Positions 34,731-42,587 of a stretch of 64,000 nucleotides of DNA are shown here, in pieces. Every line of letters starts with the position of its first letter. Positions within the stretch are counted from its first letter, which is position 1. The stretch comes from Thermohahella caldifontis (GTDB lineage: Bacteria; Pseudomonadota; Gammaproteobacteria; Pseudomonadales; Oleiphilaceae). Under the pieces are notes generated by a model that was not told the DNA's origin, did not search any database, and saw only the letters and a program-made list of their open reading frames with translations. The stretch spans positions 3,100,001-3,164,000 of the forward strand of contig NZ_CP154858.1 in the NCBI RefSeq assembly GCF_041153465.1, written 5' to 3'. A program made the translations under genes and the position numbers.

Positions 34731-36323
34731 TCAGGCGCTGCCCAGCTCGCGGAGCAGTTGACGCGTGTTCCGGGCGGCCAGGGCGTACACCGTCAGTTGG
34801 GGATTGGCGCCGAGGCTGGTCGGGAACACCGAAGCATCCATGACCGAGAGGTTGCCGAGCTGGTGGTGCCTGCCGTAACTGTTGACGACACTGCGCTTCG
34901 GGTCCTCGCCCATGGTACAACCGCCCATCTGATGCGCGGTGAACAGGCGGGCCTGATGTGCACGCATGGGCAGGGACAGGATGGCATCCCGGTATTCCGG
35001 CCAGCTCCGGTAGTCCCGGGCAGACAGGTGAATGGGCCTGACCCGCCTGGCGCCGGCAGCAAAGGCTGCTTCACCCATGCGCAGCCAGGCTTCGCGAATG
35101 CCTTCCCAGAGGTAATCGGTCAGCGGATAGTCAAGGTCCGGGCCGCCATCCTTGCGGATGCCCACGGTGCCGCCGGGGGAATCCGGGTGAAAGCCGTCGC
35201 GCATGAGCGCAATGACCGAATGCATGTGCGGCAGGCGTTTCATCCAGCGGGTCAGCTCATTGCCGTGGGTGCCGGTCACCCCTGCGGTGAGCACGGGATG
35301 AAGGGGCGGGACTTCGAGCTTGAAGCCCATCTTTCCGGTCGGGCCGTCGCGCCACACGAATTCGTCGCTGTAGATGGATTGGGGCGCGCCATAGTAGGGC
35401 TCCGTTTTCTCCGGCATGTCGGCCAGAATGCCGTTGACGGGATGCAGGAAGGTTCGCTTGCCCAGAACACCGTAAGGATCGGGCGCCTTCGACTTGAGCA
35501 GGATCAGGGGGGAACCGAGGGCGCTGGCGGCCAGAATGTAATGACGGCCACGCAGCCGGATCGGGTGCCCGACCGGAGTCTGTGTTCCGGGCTCCTGCGG
35601 CATGGCGACAAGCTCGGTCACCTGATCCCCCTGCCAGACCACCTGTTCCACCTGGGTATTGGTCAGCAGCCGTGCACCCTGCGCCAGAGCCCCGGGCACG
35701 GTGGTCACCAGCATGGATTGCTTGGCGTTGGTGGGGCAGCCCATGCCGCAGTATCCCAGGTCCCAGCAGCCCTTGACGTTTCTCGGAATGGTGCCCCAAG
35801 ACCAGCCCAGCTTTTCGCAGCCAATGCGCAGCAGATCGTTGTTGCGGTTGGGCGGCACCTCCCAGGGGCGAATGTTGAGCCGCTTTTCCCGGTCTTCGAA
35901 GAAGGGGCGCATGCTGTCCGGCGTGATATCCCGGACCCCCAGCGTTTCCCAGTAGCGGAGCGTCTCATCCGGCGTGCGGAAGCTGCTGGTCCAGTTGACC
36001 GTAGTGGATCCGCCCACGGTGCGGCCCTGCAGGATGGAGATGGCGCCATCCCGGGTGGTGCGGCTCATGCCTTCCTGATAGAGGCGCGGATAGAGCGAGG
36101 CCTCGTCCATGGTGAAGTCTTTCTGATGGAGCAGGGGGCCAGCCTCCACCATGATCACGCTGTATCCGGCCTGGGCGATCAGTTCGGCCGCCGTGCCGCC
36201 GCCGGCACCGGTACCCACTATGATGACATCCGCTTCCAGCACGGACTGTTCCGGCAGCGTCCGGCCGTCCTCAATGGACCAGTTGCGGGCTTCCGGCAGA
36301 GTGTAGGGATCGGGCAGGCTCAT
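34731..36323 (-). CDS. GMC family FAD-dependent oxidoreductase (alcohol oxidation)
   Basis: This 530-residue GMC-type flavoprotein has an N-terminal FAD motif GTGAGGG (37-43), the GMC signature block GRTVGGSTTVNWTSSFRTP and a C-terminal substrate/FAD segment HQMGGCTMGEDPKRSVVNSYGRHHQLGNLSVMDASVFPTSLGANP. It is related to long-chain alcohol dehydrogenases and sugar or cholesterol oxidases. The substrate is unknown, but the operon partners (Tat-exported small subunit and aldehyde dehydrogenase) suggest oxidation of an alcohol to an acid. GGGAG lies eight bases upstream of the ATG. In the register that a one-base correction of the preceding gene would restore, its start overlaps that gene's stop as ATGA. 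Confidence 0.88.
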   Translation of the reverse strand: MSLPDPYTLPEARNWSIEDGRTLPEQSVLEADVIIVGTGAGGGTAAELIAQAGYSVIMVEAGPLLHQKDFTMDEASLYPRLYQEGMSRTTRDGAISILQGRTVGGSTTVNWTSSFRTPDETLRYWETLGVRDITPDSMRPFFEDREKRLNIRPWEVPPNRNNDLLRIGCEKLGWSWGTIPRNVKGCWDLGYCGMGCPTNAKQSMLVTTVPGALAQGARLLTNTQVEQVVWQGDQVTELVAMPQEPGTQTPVGHPIRLRGRHYILAASALGSPLILLKSKAPDPYGVLGKRTFLHPVNGILADMPEKTEPYYGAPQSIYSDEFVWRDGPTGKMGFKLEVPPLHPVLTAGVTGTHGNELTRWMKRLPHMHSVIALMRDGFHPDSPGGTVGIRKDGGPDLDYPLTDYLWEGIREAWLRMGEAAFAAGARRVRPIHLSARDYRSWPEYRDAILSLPMRAHQARLFTAHQMGGCTMGEDPKRSVVNSYGRHHQLGNLSVMDASVFPTSLGANPQLTVYALAARNTRQLLRELGSA

Positions 36324-36909
36324 GAGTGATTCTCCCTGAACTGTGGCAAGGATCGCAGGGCTCTTTCGGGGGGCCGGGATAGCCGGTGGTCGCCTGCACT
36401 TCGGGCTGGCCGTAGAGTGCGGCACCGCCCAGACGTGTGACGCTGGCATAGGCCAGATTGAGCTTGGCCAGTGAGCTGTGCCGCCACCGGTGCAGCGTAT
36501 CTTCCGCTTCGCCTGCCGATACTTCGCTCCAGCCTTTCCAGTGACCGGCCAGCAGCCAGCGCGAGGGCGCCAGGGCCAGCAAACCGAAAAGCTGCTGCAA
36601 CTGATCCTGATTGTGGAGGCTGAAGAAATGTACGGTACCGTCAATTCCCCTGAGCCAGGGGTCCTCCACCGCGTGCAGGGTATCCGGATTCTGGCCGCGA
36701 CCCAGTGCCGGCAGCATGGCGCGCCAGAACGCGCGGGTATCGCTGTCAAGATAGCGCCATGACGTGTCGGGTGACCCTTCGGTCGATGGTGTGCGGCGTG
36801 ACGAGGAGGTAGCGCAGCCACTGAGGCCGCCCGCCATGGCGGTGGCAGACAGTGCGACGGCCGAGGTCAGCAGACGCCGTCGGCCGGGTGAGAAGTCCGG
36901 GTGAGGCAT
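36271..36909 (-). CDS. Tat-exported small subunit of GMC oxidoreductase (gluconate dehydrogenase subunit 3-like), probably frameshifted at its end
   Basis: This 212-residue product has a twin-arginine signal (GRRRLLTSAVALSATAMAGGLSGC, residues about 9-31) and resembles the small subunits that escort GMC dehydrogenases to the periplasm. AGGAG is seven bases upstream of the ATG. After YPGPP the frame runs on as a Cys/His/Ser-rich tail that overlaps the GMC gene by 53 bases. Adding one base to the G6 tract at 36368-36373 instead gives the ending ERALRSLPQFRENHS and a stop at 36320 that overlaps the GMC ATG as ATGA. The true protein is therefore probably 196 residues. Confidence 0.75.
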   Translation of the reverse strand: MPHPDFSPGRRRLLTSAVALSATAMAGGLSGCATSSSRRTPSTEGSPDTSWRYLDSDTRAFWRAMLPALGRGQNPDTLHAVEDPWLRGIDGTVHFFSLHNQDQLQQLFGLLALAPSRWLLAGHWKGWSEVSAGEAEDTLHRWRHSSLAKLNLAYASVTRLGGAALYGQPEVQATTGYPGPPKEPCDPCHSSGRITHEPARSLHSAGSPQLVH

Positions 36910-36980
36910 GAAAAGACTCCTGTTTCTTGTTGTTGTTCTTCCGGTCGGGGGCAGTCCTGCTGCCCCCTGCCATGCGGGCA

Positions 36981-38450
36981 CTAGCGGATGAAAAAGCGGT
37001 AGATCGCCTTGTGCAGTGCTGTGCCGTAGGGCGGGTAGACCAGCTGCCCGCTGTGCAGACGCTGCTTGGCATGGACACCCCGGTGATTCGAGAAGGTGAG
37101 AAACCCTTCATACCCGTGATAGTGCCCCATGCCGGACTCGCCGATGCCACCAAAGGGCATGTCATCCTGTGCCACATGCATCAGCGTATCATTGATGCAC
37201 ACGCCACCGGAATGGGTTCTGTCCAGAATGCGACGCTGTTCCGCCTTGTCATAGCCAAAGTAGTAGAGCGCCAGCGGACGGGGCCGCGCATTGATGAAGG
37301 CAATGGCATCAATGATGTCTGTATAGGGAATGATGGGCAGCAGCGGCCCGAAGATTTCCTCCTGCATGACCGTCATGTCATCGGTCACGTTGCGGATGAG
37401 ATGAACCGGGAGCTTGTTGGTTCCCTCATCGAAGGACTCGTTGGCCGGATTGATGACAATGATCTCCGCACCCTTCGCCCTGGCATCTTCCACGTGGGCC
37501 AGCAGGCGCTCGCGCTGGCGGGTATTGATGATGGAGGTGAAATCCGGATTGTTGCGCACGCTCGGGTACATACGTGCAAACTCTTCCCGGAATGCCTGAA
37601 TGAACTCGTCCACTCGGTGTTCCGGCACCAGCACATAGTCGGGCGCGACACAGGTCTGTCCGGCATTGAAGCTCTTGCCGAAGGCGACCCGCTGGGCCGC
37701 GTCCTTCATGGGCACATCATGGGAGACGATGGCCGGGGACTTGCCGCCCAGTTCCAGGGTCACGGGCGTCAGATTTTCGGCTGCGGCTTTCATCACCTGC
37801 TTGCCGACACGGGTAGAGCCGGTGAACAGCAGGTGATCGAAGGGCAGTCGTGAAAAGGCTGCCGCCACATCGGCCTCGCCGGTGAAGACGGCAATCTGAT
37901 CCAGGGAGAAGTTGGCCTCGATGATTTCCTTGAACAGGGCAGAAGTGGCCGGCGTATATTCGCTCATCTTGATCATGACCCGGTTGCCGGCGGCCAGTGC
38001 GGCGGTCAGCGGCCCGACGGCAAGGTACAGCGGGTAGTTCCAGGGCACGATGATGCCCACCACACCCAGCGGTTGGTAGTACACCTTGTTGTCTGCCGGC
38101 ATGAACAGCAGATCCACCTTGCGCTGGGAGGGCTTCATCCACTCCTTCAGGTGCCTGAGCGTGTAGTGAATGCCCTGTACGGACGGCATGAGTTCCGCCA
38201 GCCGGGACTCGTCACGGGAACGGCCGCCAAAGTCCAAGTCCAGGGCGTCGAGAATGCGCTCCTGATTGTCCAGCAACGCCTGCTTCAGGCGATTGAGCAT
38301 TTCCTTGCGCTGGACAAAGGTCGGTGCAGGATTCTGGTTGAAGGCGTTGCGCTGCAGGGTCAGTGTTTCCTGCAATGCAGCGGAGACTGGATGGCTTTCG
38401 GCCGGTGTCTCCGGTTGCGTGAAGCGGACGACTTTGGGGCTGGCACTCAT
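36981..38450 (-). CDS. Coniferyl-aldehyde-type aldehyde dehydrogenase
   Basis: This 489-residue NAD(P)-dependent aldehyde dehydrogenase is of the coniferyl aldehyde/class 3-like group. It has catalytic C267 (NAGQTCVAPDY), general base E233 (LELGGKSP) and the PWNYP motif near 136-140. The hydrophobic C-terminus (YGTALHKAIYRFFIR) may bind membrane, as in fatty-aldehyde dehydrogenases. It is the first gene of the operon with the Tat small subunit and GMC oxidoreductase, together an alcohol-to-acid route. A strong promoter overlapped by a TetR-type operator lies upstream. Confidence 0.9.
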   Translation of the reverse strand: MSASPKVVRFTQPETPAESHPVSAALQETLTLQRNAFNQNPAPTFVQRKEMLNRLKQALLDNQERILDALDLDFGGRSRDESRLAELMPSVQGIHYTLRHLKEWMKPSQRKVDLLFMPADNKVYYQPLGVVGIIVPWNYPLYLAVGPLTAALAAGNRVMIKMSEYTPATSALFKEIIEANFSLDQIAVFTGEADVAAAFSRLPFDHLLFTGSTRVGKQVMKAAAENLTPVTLELGGKSPAIVSHDVPMKDAAQRVAFGKSFNAGQTCVAPDYVLVPEHRVDEFIQAFREEFARMYPSVRNNPDFTSIINTRQRERLLAHVEDARAKGAEIIVINPANESFDEGTNKLPVHLIRNVTDDMTVMQEEIFGPLLPIIPYTDIIDAIAFINARPRPLALYYFGYDKAEQRRILDRTHSGGVCINDTLMHVAQDDMPFGGIGESGMGHYHGYEGFLTFSNHRGVHAKQRLHSGQLVYPPYGTALHKAIYRFFIR

Positions 38451-38499
38451 GACGGATCCTCCCGTTGTAGTTGTGATATGACCCGTGGTCAGGATTAAT

Positions 38500-38517
38500 T
38501 AGAGTATAAGCTCTAGA
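38500..38517. promoter_or_regulatory. Candidate TetR operator 1
   Basis: TAGAGTATAAGCTCTAGA has inverted arms TAGAG/CTCTA around a 6-base centre. It overlaps the -10 of the aldehyde dehydrogenase promoter on the minus strand and matches operator 2 at 15 of 18 positions. Confidence 0.65.
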
Positions 38518-38531
38518 AAGGGTGCATGCAA
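38503..38531 (-). promoter_or_regulatory. Sigma-70 promoter of the aldehyde dehydrogenase-GMC operon
   Basis: On the minus strand TTGCAT (38531-38526), a 17-base spacer and TATACT (38508-38503) form a near-consensus promoter whose -10 lies inside operator 1. Confidence 0.7.
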
Positions 38532-38536
38532 CAGGG

Positions 38537-38554
38537 TAGAGTGAATGCTCTAGA
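38537..38554. promoter_or_regulatory. Candidate TetR operator 2
   Basis: TAGAGTGAATGCTCTAGA has arms TAGAG/CTCTA, 37 bases centre to centre from operator 1. It covers the -35 region of the tetR gene, whose -10 is a perfect TATAAT at 38574-38579. Confidence 0.65.
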
Positions 38555-38573
38555 GCCGCAGCGGATCACCCGT

Positions 38574-38579
38574 TATAAT
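38574..38579 (+). promoter_or_regulatory. -10 element of the divergent tetR gene
   Basis: TATAAT stands 31 bases upstream of the tetR ATG. The -35 region (about 38551-38556) is weak and overlaps operator 2. Confidence 0.5.
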
Positions 38580-38610
38580 GCGGCCCTCCGCTGTACAGGA
38601 CTGCCTTTGA

Positions 38611-39281
38611 ATGAAAACACGTGACCGCATCATCCTGACGAGCCTCGAGTTGTTCAACGAGCAGGGCGAGCGCAATGTCAGCACCAATCACATTGCTGCT
38701 GCGCTGGGCATTTCGCCGGGCAACCTGTATTACCACTTCCGCAACAAGACCGACATCATTTACGAGATCTTTCACCACTATCAGCTGCTTGTCGATCATT
38801 ACCTGCAACTGCCGGAAAACCGGCTTCTGACCGTGGATGACGAATTTGATTATCTGGAGGCGGTGTTTGACGGGCTCTGGAGCTATCGTTTCCTGCACCG
38901 GGATCTCGAGCATTATCTGGAGTCGGACCCGCGCCTGAGAGAGAGTACCGGGATTTCACCCAGCGCTGCCTCAATGCGGTGATCCGCATTCTGGACGGTC
39001 TGGCCGATGCGGGGATTCTGATGCGCCTGCCGCGCGAGCATCTCGAATCCATGAGCCTCAATGTCTGGCTGGTGGTCACATCCTGGATGTCGTTTCTGAA
39101 AACCAGTCATGCGGCAGATGGCGACACCATCGGCAAGGACCGGCTGAAAGAGGGGATCTATCAGGTGGTCACGCTGCAGATTCCCTACCTGACGGATGAA
39201 TACCGGGAAGCGGTGCTGGCCCGGCAGCAGGCCTATCTGCCGGACTCACTCCGGCAGATGTTCGCCCATGGCCGCGGGTGA
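38611..39281 (+). pseudogene. TetR family regulator, frameshifted in a GA repeat
   Basis: The first frame (38611-38982) gives a normal TetR DNA-binding domain, MKTRDRIILTSLELFNEQGERNVSTNHIAAALGISPGNLYYHFRNK, similar in style to PhaD-type regulators. The ligand domain continues in another frame: EYRDFTQRCLNAVIRILDGLADAGIL to the stop at 39281. The switch occurs at GAGAGAGAG (38937-38945). Removing one GA unit rejoins the frames into a 222-residue protein of normal length. It is divergent from the aldehyde dehydrogenase operon with two shared operators, so the intact protein would be its repressor. The last 36 bases overlap engB on the other strand. Confidence 0.85.
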
Positions 39282-39896
39282 CAGGTACTGGTCCAGCATG
39301 GCGGCCAGTTCCTGAAGGCCGGTTCGCTTGAGCGAAGAGAAAAGCTGAACACTGGCATGGGGCGCAATGGCCCGGATGTCGCGGCCAGTCTTGAGCAGCG
39401 TGTTCTTGGCGGCGCCCGACTTGAGCTTGTCCGCCTTGGTCAGCAGAACATGAACCGGCATGTCCCGGGTGGCACACCAGTCCAGCATCTGGGTATCGAA
39501 CGGCTTCAGCGGGTGACGGATGTCCACCAGCAGGACCAGCGCCACCAGATTGGCGCGGGACTGCAGGTAGTCCTCCAAATGGTGCTGCCAGTTGTCAATC
39601 TGGTCACGCGAAACTTTCGCATAGCCATAGCCGGGCAGATCCACCAGCCGACCCCAGCCATCAGGCAGGGCAAAGAAGTTGATGAGCTGTGTGCGTCCCG
39701 GTGTCTTGGAGGTGCGGGCCAGCTTGGTCTGGCCGCACAGGGCATTCAGCGCCGAGGACTTGCCGGCATTGGAGCGCCCGGCGAAGGCCACCTCGTTCAG
39801 GGTGTCGTCCGGGCACTGATCCAGGCGTTCCGCGCTTTTCAGAAAGCGGGTCTGGCGGTAAATCCGGTCAAGGGAGTCTGTCGTGGGCAAGGTCAT
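39246..39896 (-). CDS. engB: Ribosome biogenesis GTP-binding protein EngB/YsxC
   Basis: This 216-residue GTPase needed for 50S subunit assembly has G1 GRSNAGKSS, G3 DLPGYGYA, G4 TKADK and the TSKTPGRTQLINFF switch region. Candidate starts are ATG 39896 and in-frame ATG 39908. Neither has a clear Shine-Dalgarno, and I report 39896. It is divergent from cytochrome c4, the gene pair known from Pseudomonas and relatives. Confidence 0.92.
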   Translation of the reverse strand: MTLPTTDSLDRIYRQTRFLKSAERLDQCPDDTLNEVAFAGRSNAGKSSALNALCGQTKLARTSKTPGRTQLINFFALPDGWGRLVDLPGYGYAKVSRDQIDNWQHHLEDYLQSRANLVALVLLVDIRHPLKPFDTQMLDWCATRDMPVHVLLTKADKLKSGAAKNTLLKTGRDIRAIAPHASVQLFSSLKRTGLQELAAMLDQYLSPAAMGEHLPE

Positions 39897-39936
39897 GTAT
39901 AAATGCATTAATGTTTGAAAGGTTTTATGTATAATA

Positions 39937-39960
39937 CCACACCGATTTGGGCCGGTGTGG
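39937..39960. repeat. Inverted repeat in the engB-cytochrome c4 gap
   Basis: Perfect 8-base arms CCACACCG and CGGTGTGG are separated by 8 bases. It lies next to a plus-strand TATAAT (39930-39935) and upstream of engB on the minus strand. It could be an operator or a leader hairpin. The protein or role is unknown. Confidence 0.5.
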
Positions 39961-40001
39961 CAAAGATGCAGGCAAATGCGGACAGCTGGCTTTTCCGCAG
40001 A

Positions 40002-40017
40002 CTTGCCCTGGATCAAG
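40002..40017 (+). promoter_or_regulatory. Possible FNR/Anr-type box upstream of cytochrome c4
   Basis: CTTGCCCTGGATCAAG matches the FNR/Anr pattern TTGAT-N4-ATCAA in eight of ten arm positions, with a perfect right arm. It lies 91 bases upstream of the start codon. No clear -10 is seen at the class II spacing, so this is tentative. Confidence 0.3.
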
Positions 40018-40107
40018 CCCGGATGTGCGAAGATGGTGCACACTGTCCGGCACGGAGGCGACACAACAACACCGATGCAAGCTGTTGAAGAGTAGATGGG
40101 GCCAACT

Positions 40108-40722
40108 ATGAAAAAACTGTTTTCCGGAGTGGTAATGGTGCTGGGGCTCGTGTCCATGGCGTGGGCAGGTGGCGATGCCGCAGCAGGGCAGGCCAAGGCC
40201 GCAGTATGCGGTGGCTGTCACGGTATGGATGGCAACTCGGCGGTGCCGAATTTCCCGAAGCTGGCAGGACTGGGCGAGCGCTACCTGCTCAAGCAGATGA
40301 AGGACATCAAGGCCGGTGAGCGGAAAGTGCCCGAGATGACGGGGCTGCTGGATGCGCTGAGTGATCAGGATATGGCCGATATTGCAGCCTACTACAACAG
40401 TCAGACACGCACGGAAGGTGTGGCGCCTTCGAAGGAACTGGCGGAAAAGGGACGCAAGATCTATCTGGCAGGCATCAAGTCCAAGAAAATCGCGGCCTGC
40501 ATGGCCTGTCACAGCCCGACCGGTCAGGGCAATGATCCGGCAGGATTCCCGGCGCTGGCCGGCCAGCACGCTGCCTATATTGCCAAGCAGCTCAAGGATT
40601 TCCGCAGCGGTGAGCGTGCCAATGACGGCGATACCAAGATGATGCGGACCACCGCATACAACCTGCACGACAGCGAGATCGAGGCAGTATCCGCCTTCAT
40701 TCAGGGGCTGCGCAAGCAGTAA
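40108..40722 (+). CDS. Cytochrome c4 (dihaem)
   Basis: This 204-residue periplasmic dihaem cytochrome has a signal peptide (1-20, cleaved after MAWA) and two CxxCH haem sites, CGGCH (34-38) and CMACH (131-135), one per tandem domain. Each domain has an axial Met (M77 in KVPEMTG, and the MM near residue 178). It is an electron carrier to terminal oxidases. I chose the ATG at 40108 with GGGG upstream. An in-frame ATG four codons earlier gives an odd signal start. It is followed by an intrinsic terminator. Confidence 0.93.
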   Translation: MKKLFSGVVMVLGLVSMAWAGGDAAAGQAKAAVCGGCHGMDGNSAVPNFPKLAGLGERYLLKQMKDIKAGERKVPEMTGLLDALSDQDMADIAAYYNSQTRTEGVAPSKELAEKGRKIYLAGIKSKKIAACMACHSPTGQGNDPAGFPALAGQHAAYIAKQLKDFRSGERANDGDTKMMRTTAYNLHDSEIEAVSAFIQGLRKQ

Positions 40723-40739
40723 TCCTCTGCGGGTGGTCG

Positions 40740-40763
40740 AAAAAGGGGCGTACGCCCCTTTTT
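40740..40763. terminator. Intrinsic terminator after cytochrome c4
   Basis: A perfect 24-base palindrome has arms AAAAAGGGGCGT and ACGCCCCTTTTT, ending in TTTTT on both strands. It sits 18 bases after the cytochrome stop. Confidence 0.85.
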
Positions 40764-40791
40764 CGTTTGGTCGGGGTTACGTCTTGGAAAC

Positions 40792-40820
40792 TTGAGTCCG
40801 GGTCCTGCGCCCGCTATCTT
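40792..40820 (+). promoter_or_regulatory. Sigma-70 promoter of dsbA
   Basis: TTGAGT (40792-40797), a 17-base spacer and TATCTT (40815-40820) follow the terminator. GAGGAG at 40836-40841 precedes the ATG at 40850. Confidence 0.6.
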
Positions 40821-40849
40821 GTGGGCAAACATTCTGAGGAGACAGAAAC

Positions 40850-41476
40850 ATGAAAAACTGGTTCTTGGCACTTTCCCTGATATTCGCCCTGGTGCCGGGC
40901 GTCCAGGCGGCGAACTATGTGGCTGGCCAGCACTATCAGGTGCTGCCGGCACCGGTACCCACGGAAGATCCTTCCCGTGTCGAAGTGGTGGAGCTGTTCT
41001 GGTACGGCTGCCCGCACTGCTACCGCTTTGACCCGCTCGTGCACGCCTGGAAGAAGAAACTGCCCGAGCATGCATACTTCAAGGCCATTCCGATGGCCTT
41101 CAACGCCCAATGGGCATTTCATGCACAAACCTACTATGCCTTGAAGGCGATTGGCTGGGAAGAGAAGGTGCATCAGGCGGTGTTTGATGCGCTGGCACGA
41201 GATCACAAGCCCTTGCTGGATCTGGACAGCATGGCATCTTTCCTGGCCGGGCTCGGTGTACCGGAAGAAGAGTTTCGCAAGGCGATGAATTCGTTCGCGG
41301 TCAAGGGGCAGGTCAACAAGAGTCGCAAACTGGGCACGGATTATCACGCCGATGGTGTCCCGGCGCTGGTGGTCAATGGCAAGTATCTGATCACAACATC
41401 CGGCGCCGGCGATTTTCTGACCATGCTGCGCATCGCGGACTTTCTGATTGAAAAAGAAAAGGCAAGCCTCAGGTAA
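40850..41476 (+). CDS. dsbA: Thiol:disulfide interchange protein DsbA
   Basis: This 208-residue periplasmic oxidase introduces disulfides into exported proteins. It has a signal peptide (1-20, GVQA-ANYV), the active site FWYGCPHCYRF with C54 and C57 (CPHC, the classic DsbA dipeptide), and the cis-Pro segment GVPALVVNGKY. It is transcribed from its own promoter after the cytochrome terminator. The EEP-family gene begins four bases downstream and is probably coupled. Confidence 0.95.
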   Translation: MKNWFLALSLIFALVPGVQAANYVAGQHYQVLPAPVPTEDPSRVEVVELFWYGCPHCYRFDPLVHAWKKKLPEHAYFKAIPMAFNAQWAFHAQTYYALKAIGWEEKVHQAVFDALARDHKPLLDLDSMASFLAGLGVPEEEFRKAMNSFAVKGQVNKSRKLGTDYHADGVPALVVNGKYLITTSGAGDFLTMLRIADFLIEKEKASLR

Positions 41477-41480
41477 ACGT

Positions 41481-42344
41481 ATGGTCAGGCGCCTGCTGGA
41501 CCGCGTATCCATGTTGCTGCCCGATCGCACGGCAGGCGAACGCTACCACTGCGCGCCCGATATCGAGCCGTTTCCCCGGCACCGCTACGTGCGGCTGCTG
41601 TCCTTCAACATTCAGGTCGGGATTTCGACCTCCGCCTGGCGCCACTACCTGACCCGTGGCTGGCAGCACGTTCTCCCCACCGAGCGGCGCTTTGACAATC
41701 TGGACCGGATCGCGGAGCTCATCCGCCAGTACGATATTGTCGCCTTGCAGGAGGTGGACGGGGGAAGTGTGCGTTCCGGCCAGGTGAATCAGGTGGAGTA
41801 TCTGGCCCAGCGCAGCGGTCATCCGTTCTGGTACCAGCAGCGCAACCGTAATCTGGGGCCCATTGCACAGCACAGCAACGGCTTGCTGAGCCGGTTTCAG
41901 CCGCTGGATGTGGCCTCTCACCGCCTGCCCGGCATCATTCCCGGGCGTGGCGGTATCGTGGCACGCTTCGGTGATCCGCAGGAACCGCTGGTACTGGTCG
42001 TGCTGCATCTGGCACTGGGCGCGCGGGGGCAGAAGCAGCAGCTTGACTATGTGGCCGAACTGATCGAAGGGTACCGGTATGTCGTGGTCATGGGCGACTT
42101 GAACGCGCCGGCGAATGAGCTGCTGGAGCGCAGTGTGCTGGGGGAGGCGGGGCTGATCGCGTTGCCGGAGCTGGCCAATACCTTTCCAAGCTGGAAGCCG
42201 CAGAAGGCGCTGGATCACATTTTTGTGTCACCTGCGCTCAGGGTCCGCAATGCCGGAGTGCTCTGTTATCCGGTTTCCGATCATCTGCCGATCGCCATCG
42301 AGGTGGCTCTGCCGGAAACGGAAGAGATGATGCGGAAAGAATAG
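41481..42344 (+). CDS. Endonuclease/exonuclease/phosphatase family protein
   Basis: This 287-residue EEP-superfamily hydrolase has the metal and catalytic motifs in order: SFNIQVG (about 51-57), QEVDGG (about 99), VMGDLNAPANE (about 205-215), KALDHIFVS (about 245) and SDHLPIAIEV near the end. A conserved gene of this type follows dsbA in pseudomonads. The substrate (DNA, RNA, lipid or sugar phosphate) cannot be told from sequence. I chose the ATG at 41481, four bases after the dsbA stop. Confidence 0.85.
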   Translation: MVRRLLDRVSMLLPDRTAGERYHCAPDIEPFPRHRYVRLLSFNIQVGISTSAWRHYLTRGWQHVLPTERRFDNLDRIAELIRQYDIVALQEVDGGSVRSGQVNQVEYLAQRSGHPFWYQQRNRNLGPIAQHSNGLLSRFQPLDVASHRLPGIIPGRGGIVARFGDPQEPLVLVVLHLALGARGQKQQLDYVAELIEGYRYVVVMGDLNAPANELLERSVLGEAGLIALPELANTFPSWKPQKALDHIFVSPALRVRNAGVLCYPVSDHLPIAIEVALPETEEMMRKE

Positions 42345-42370
42345 CAGGAAAAATAATCCCGGTGTGGCCA

Positions 42371-42402
42371 AACAAAAACGCCGCACCCTGAGGCGCGGCG
42401 TT
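42371..42402 (-). terminator. Intrinsic terminator of rpmB-rpmG
   Basis: On the minus strand, stem AACGCCGC and GCGGCGTT with a 10-base loop is followed by TTTTTGTTT. It lies 19 bases after the rpmG stop. Confidence 0.8.
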
Positions 42403-42420
42403 ATCGGAAAAGCCCGGACC

Positions 42421-42576
42421 TTACTTGATCTTGGCTTCCTTGTACATCACGTGCTTGCGAACAACCGGATCGTACTTCTTGATTTCCATCTTTTCCGGCA
42501 TGTTACGCTTGTTTTTGGTCGTGGTGTAGAAATGACCTGTACCGGCACTGGATACCAGACGAATTTTCTCGCGCAT
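42421..42576 (-). CDS. rpmG: 50S ribosomal protein L33
   Basis: This 51-residue L33 reads MREKIRLVSSAGTGHFYTTT then KNKRNMPEKMEIKKYDPVVR, the usual proteobacterial sequence without the zinc-binding cysteines of the C+ type. AAGGAG precedes the ATG. It lies 11 bases downstream of rpmB in the conserved rpmB-rpmG operon and ends before an intrinsic terminator. Confidence 0.95.
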   Translation of the reverse strand: MREKIRLVSSAGTGHFYTTTKNKRNMPEKMEIKKYDPVVRKHVMYKEAKIK

Positions 42577-42587
42577 GACTCCGCTCC

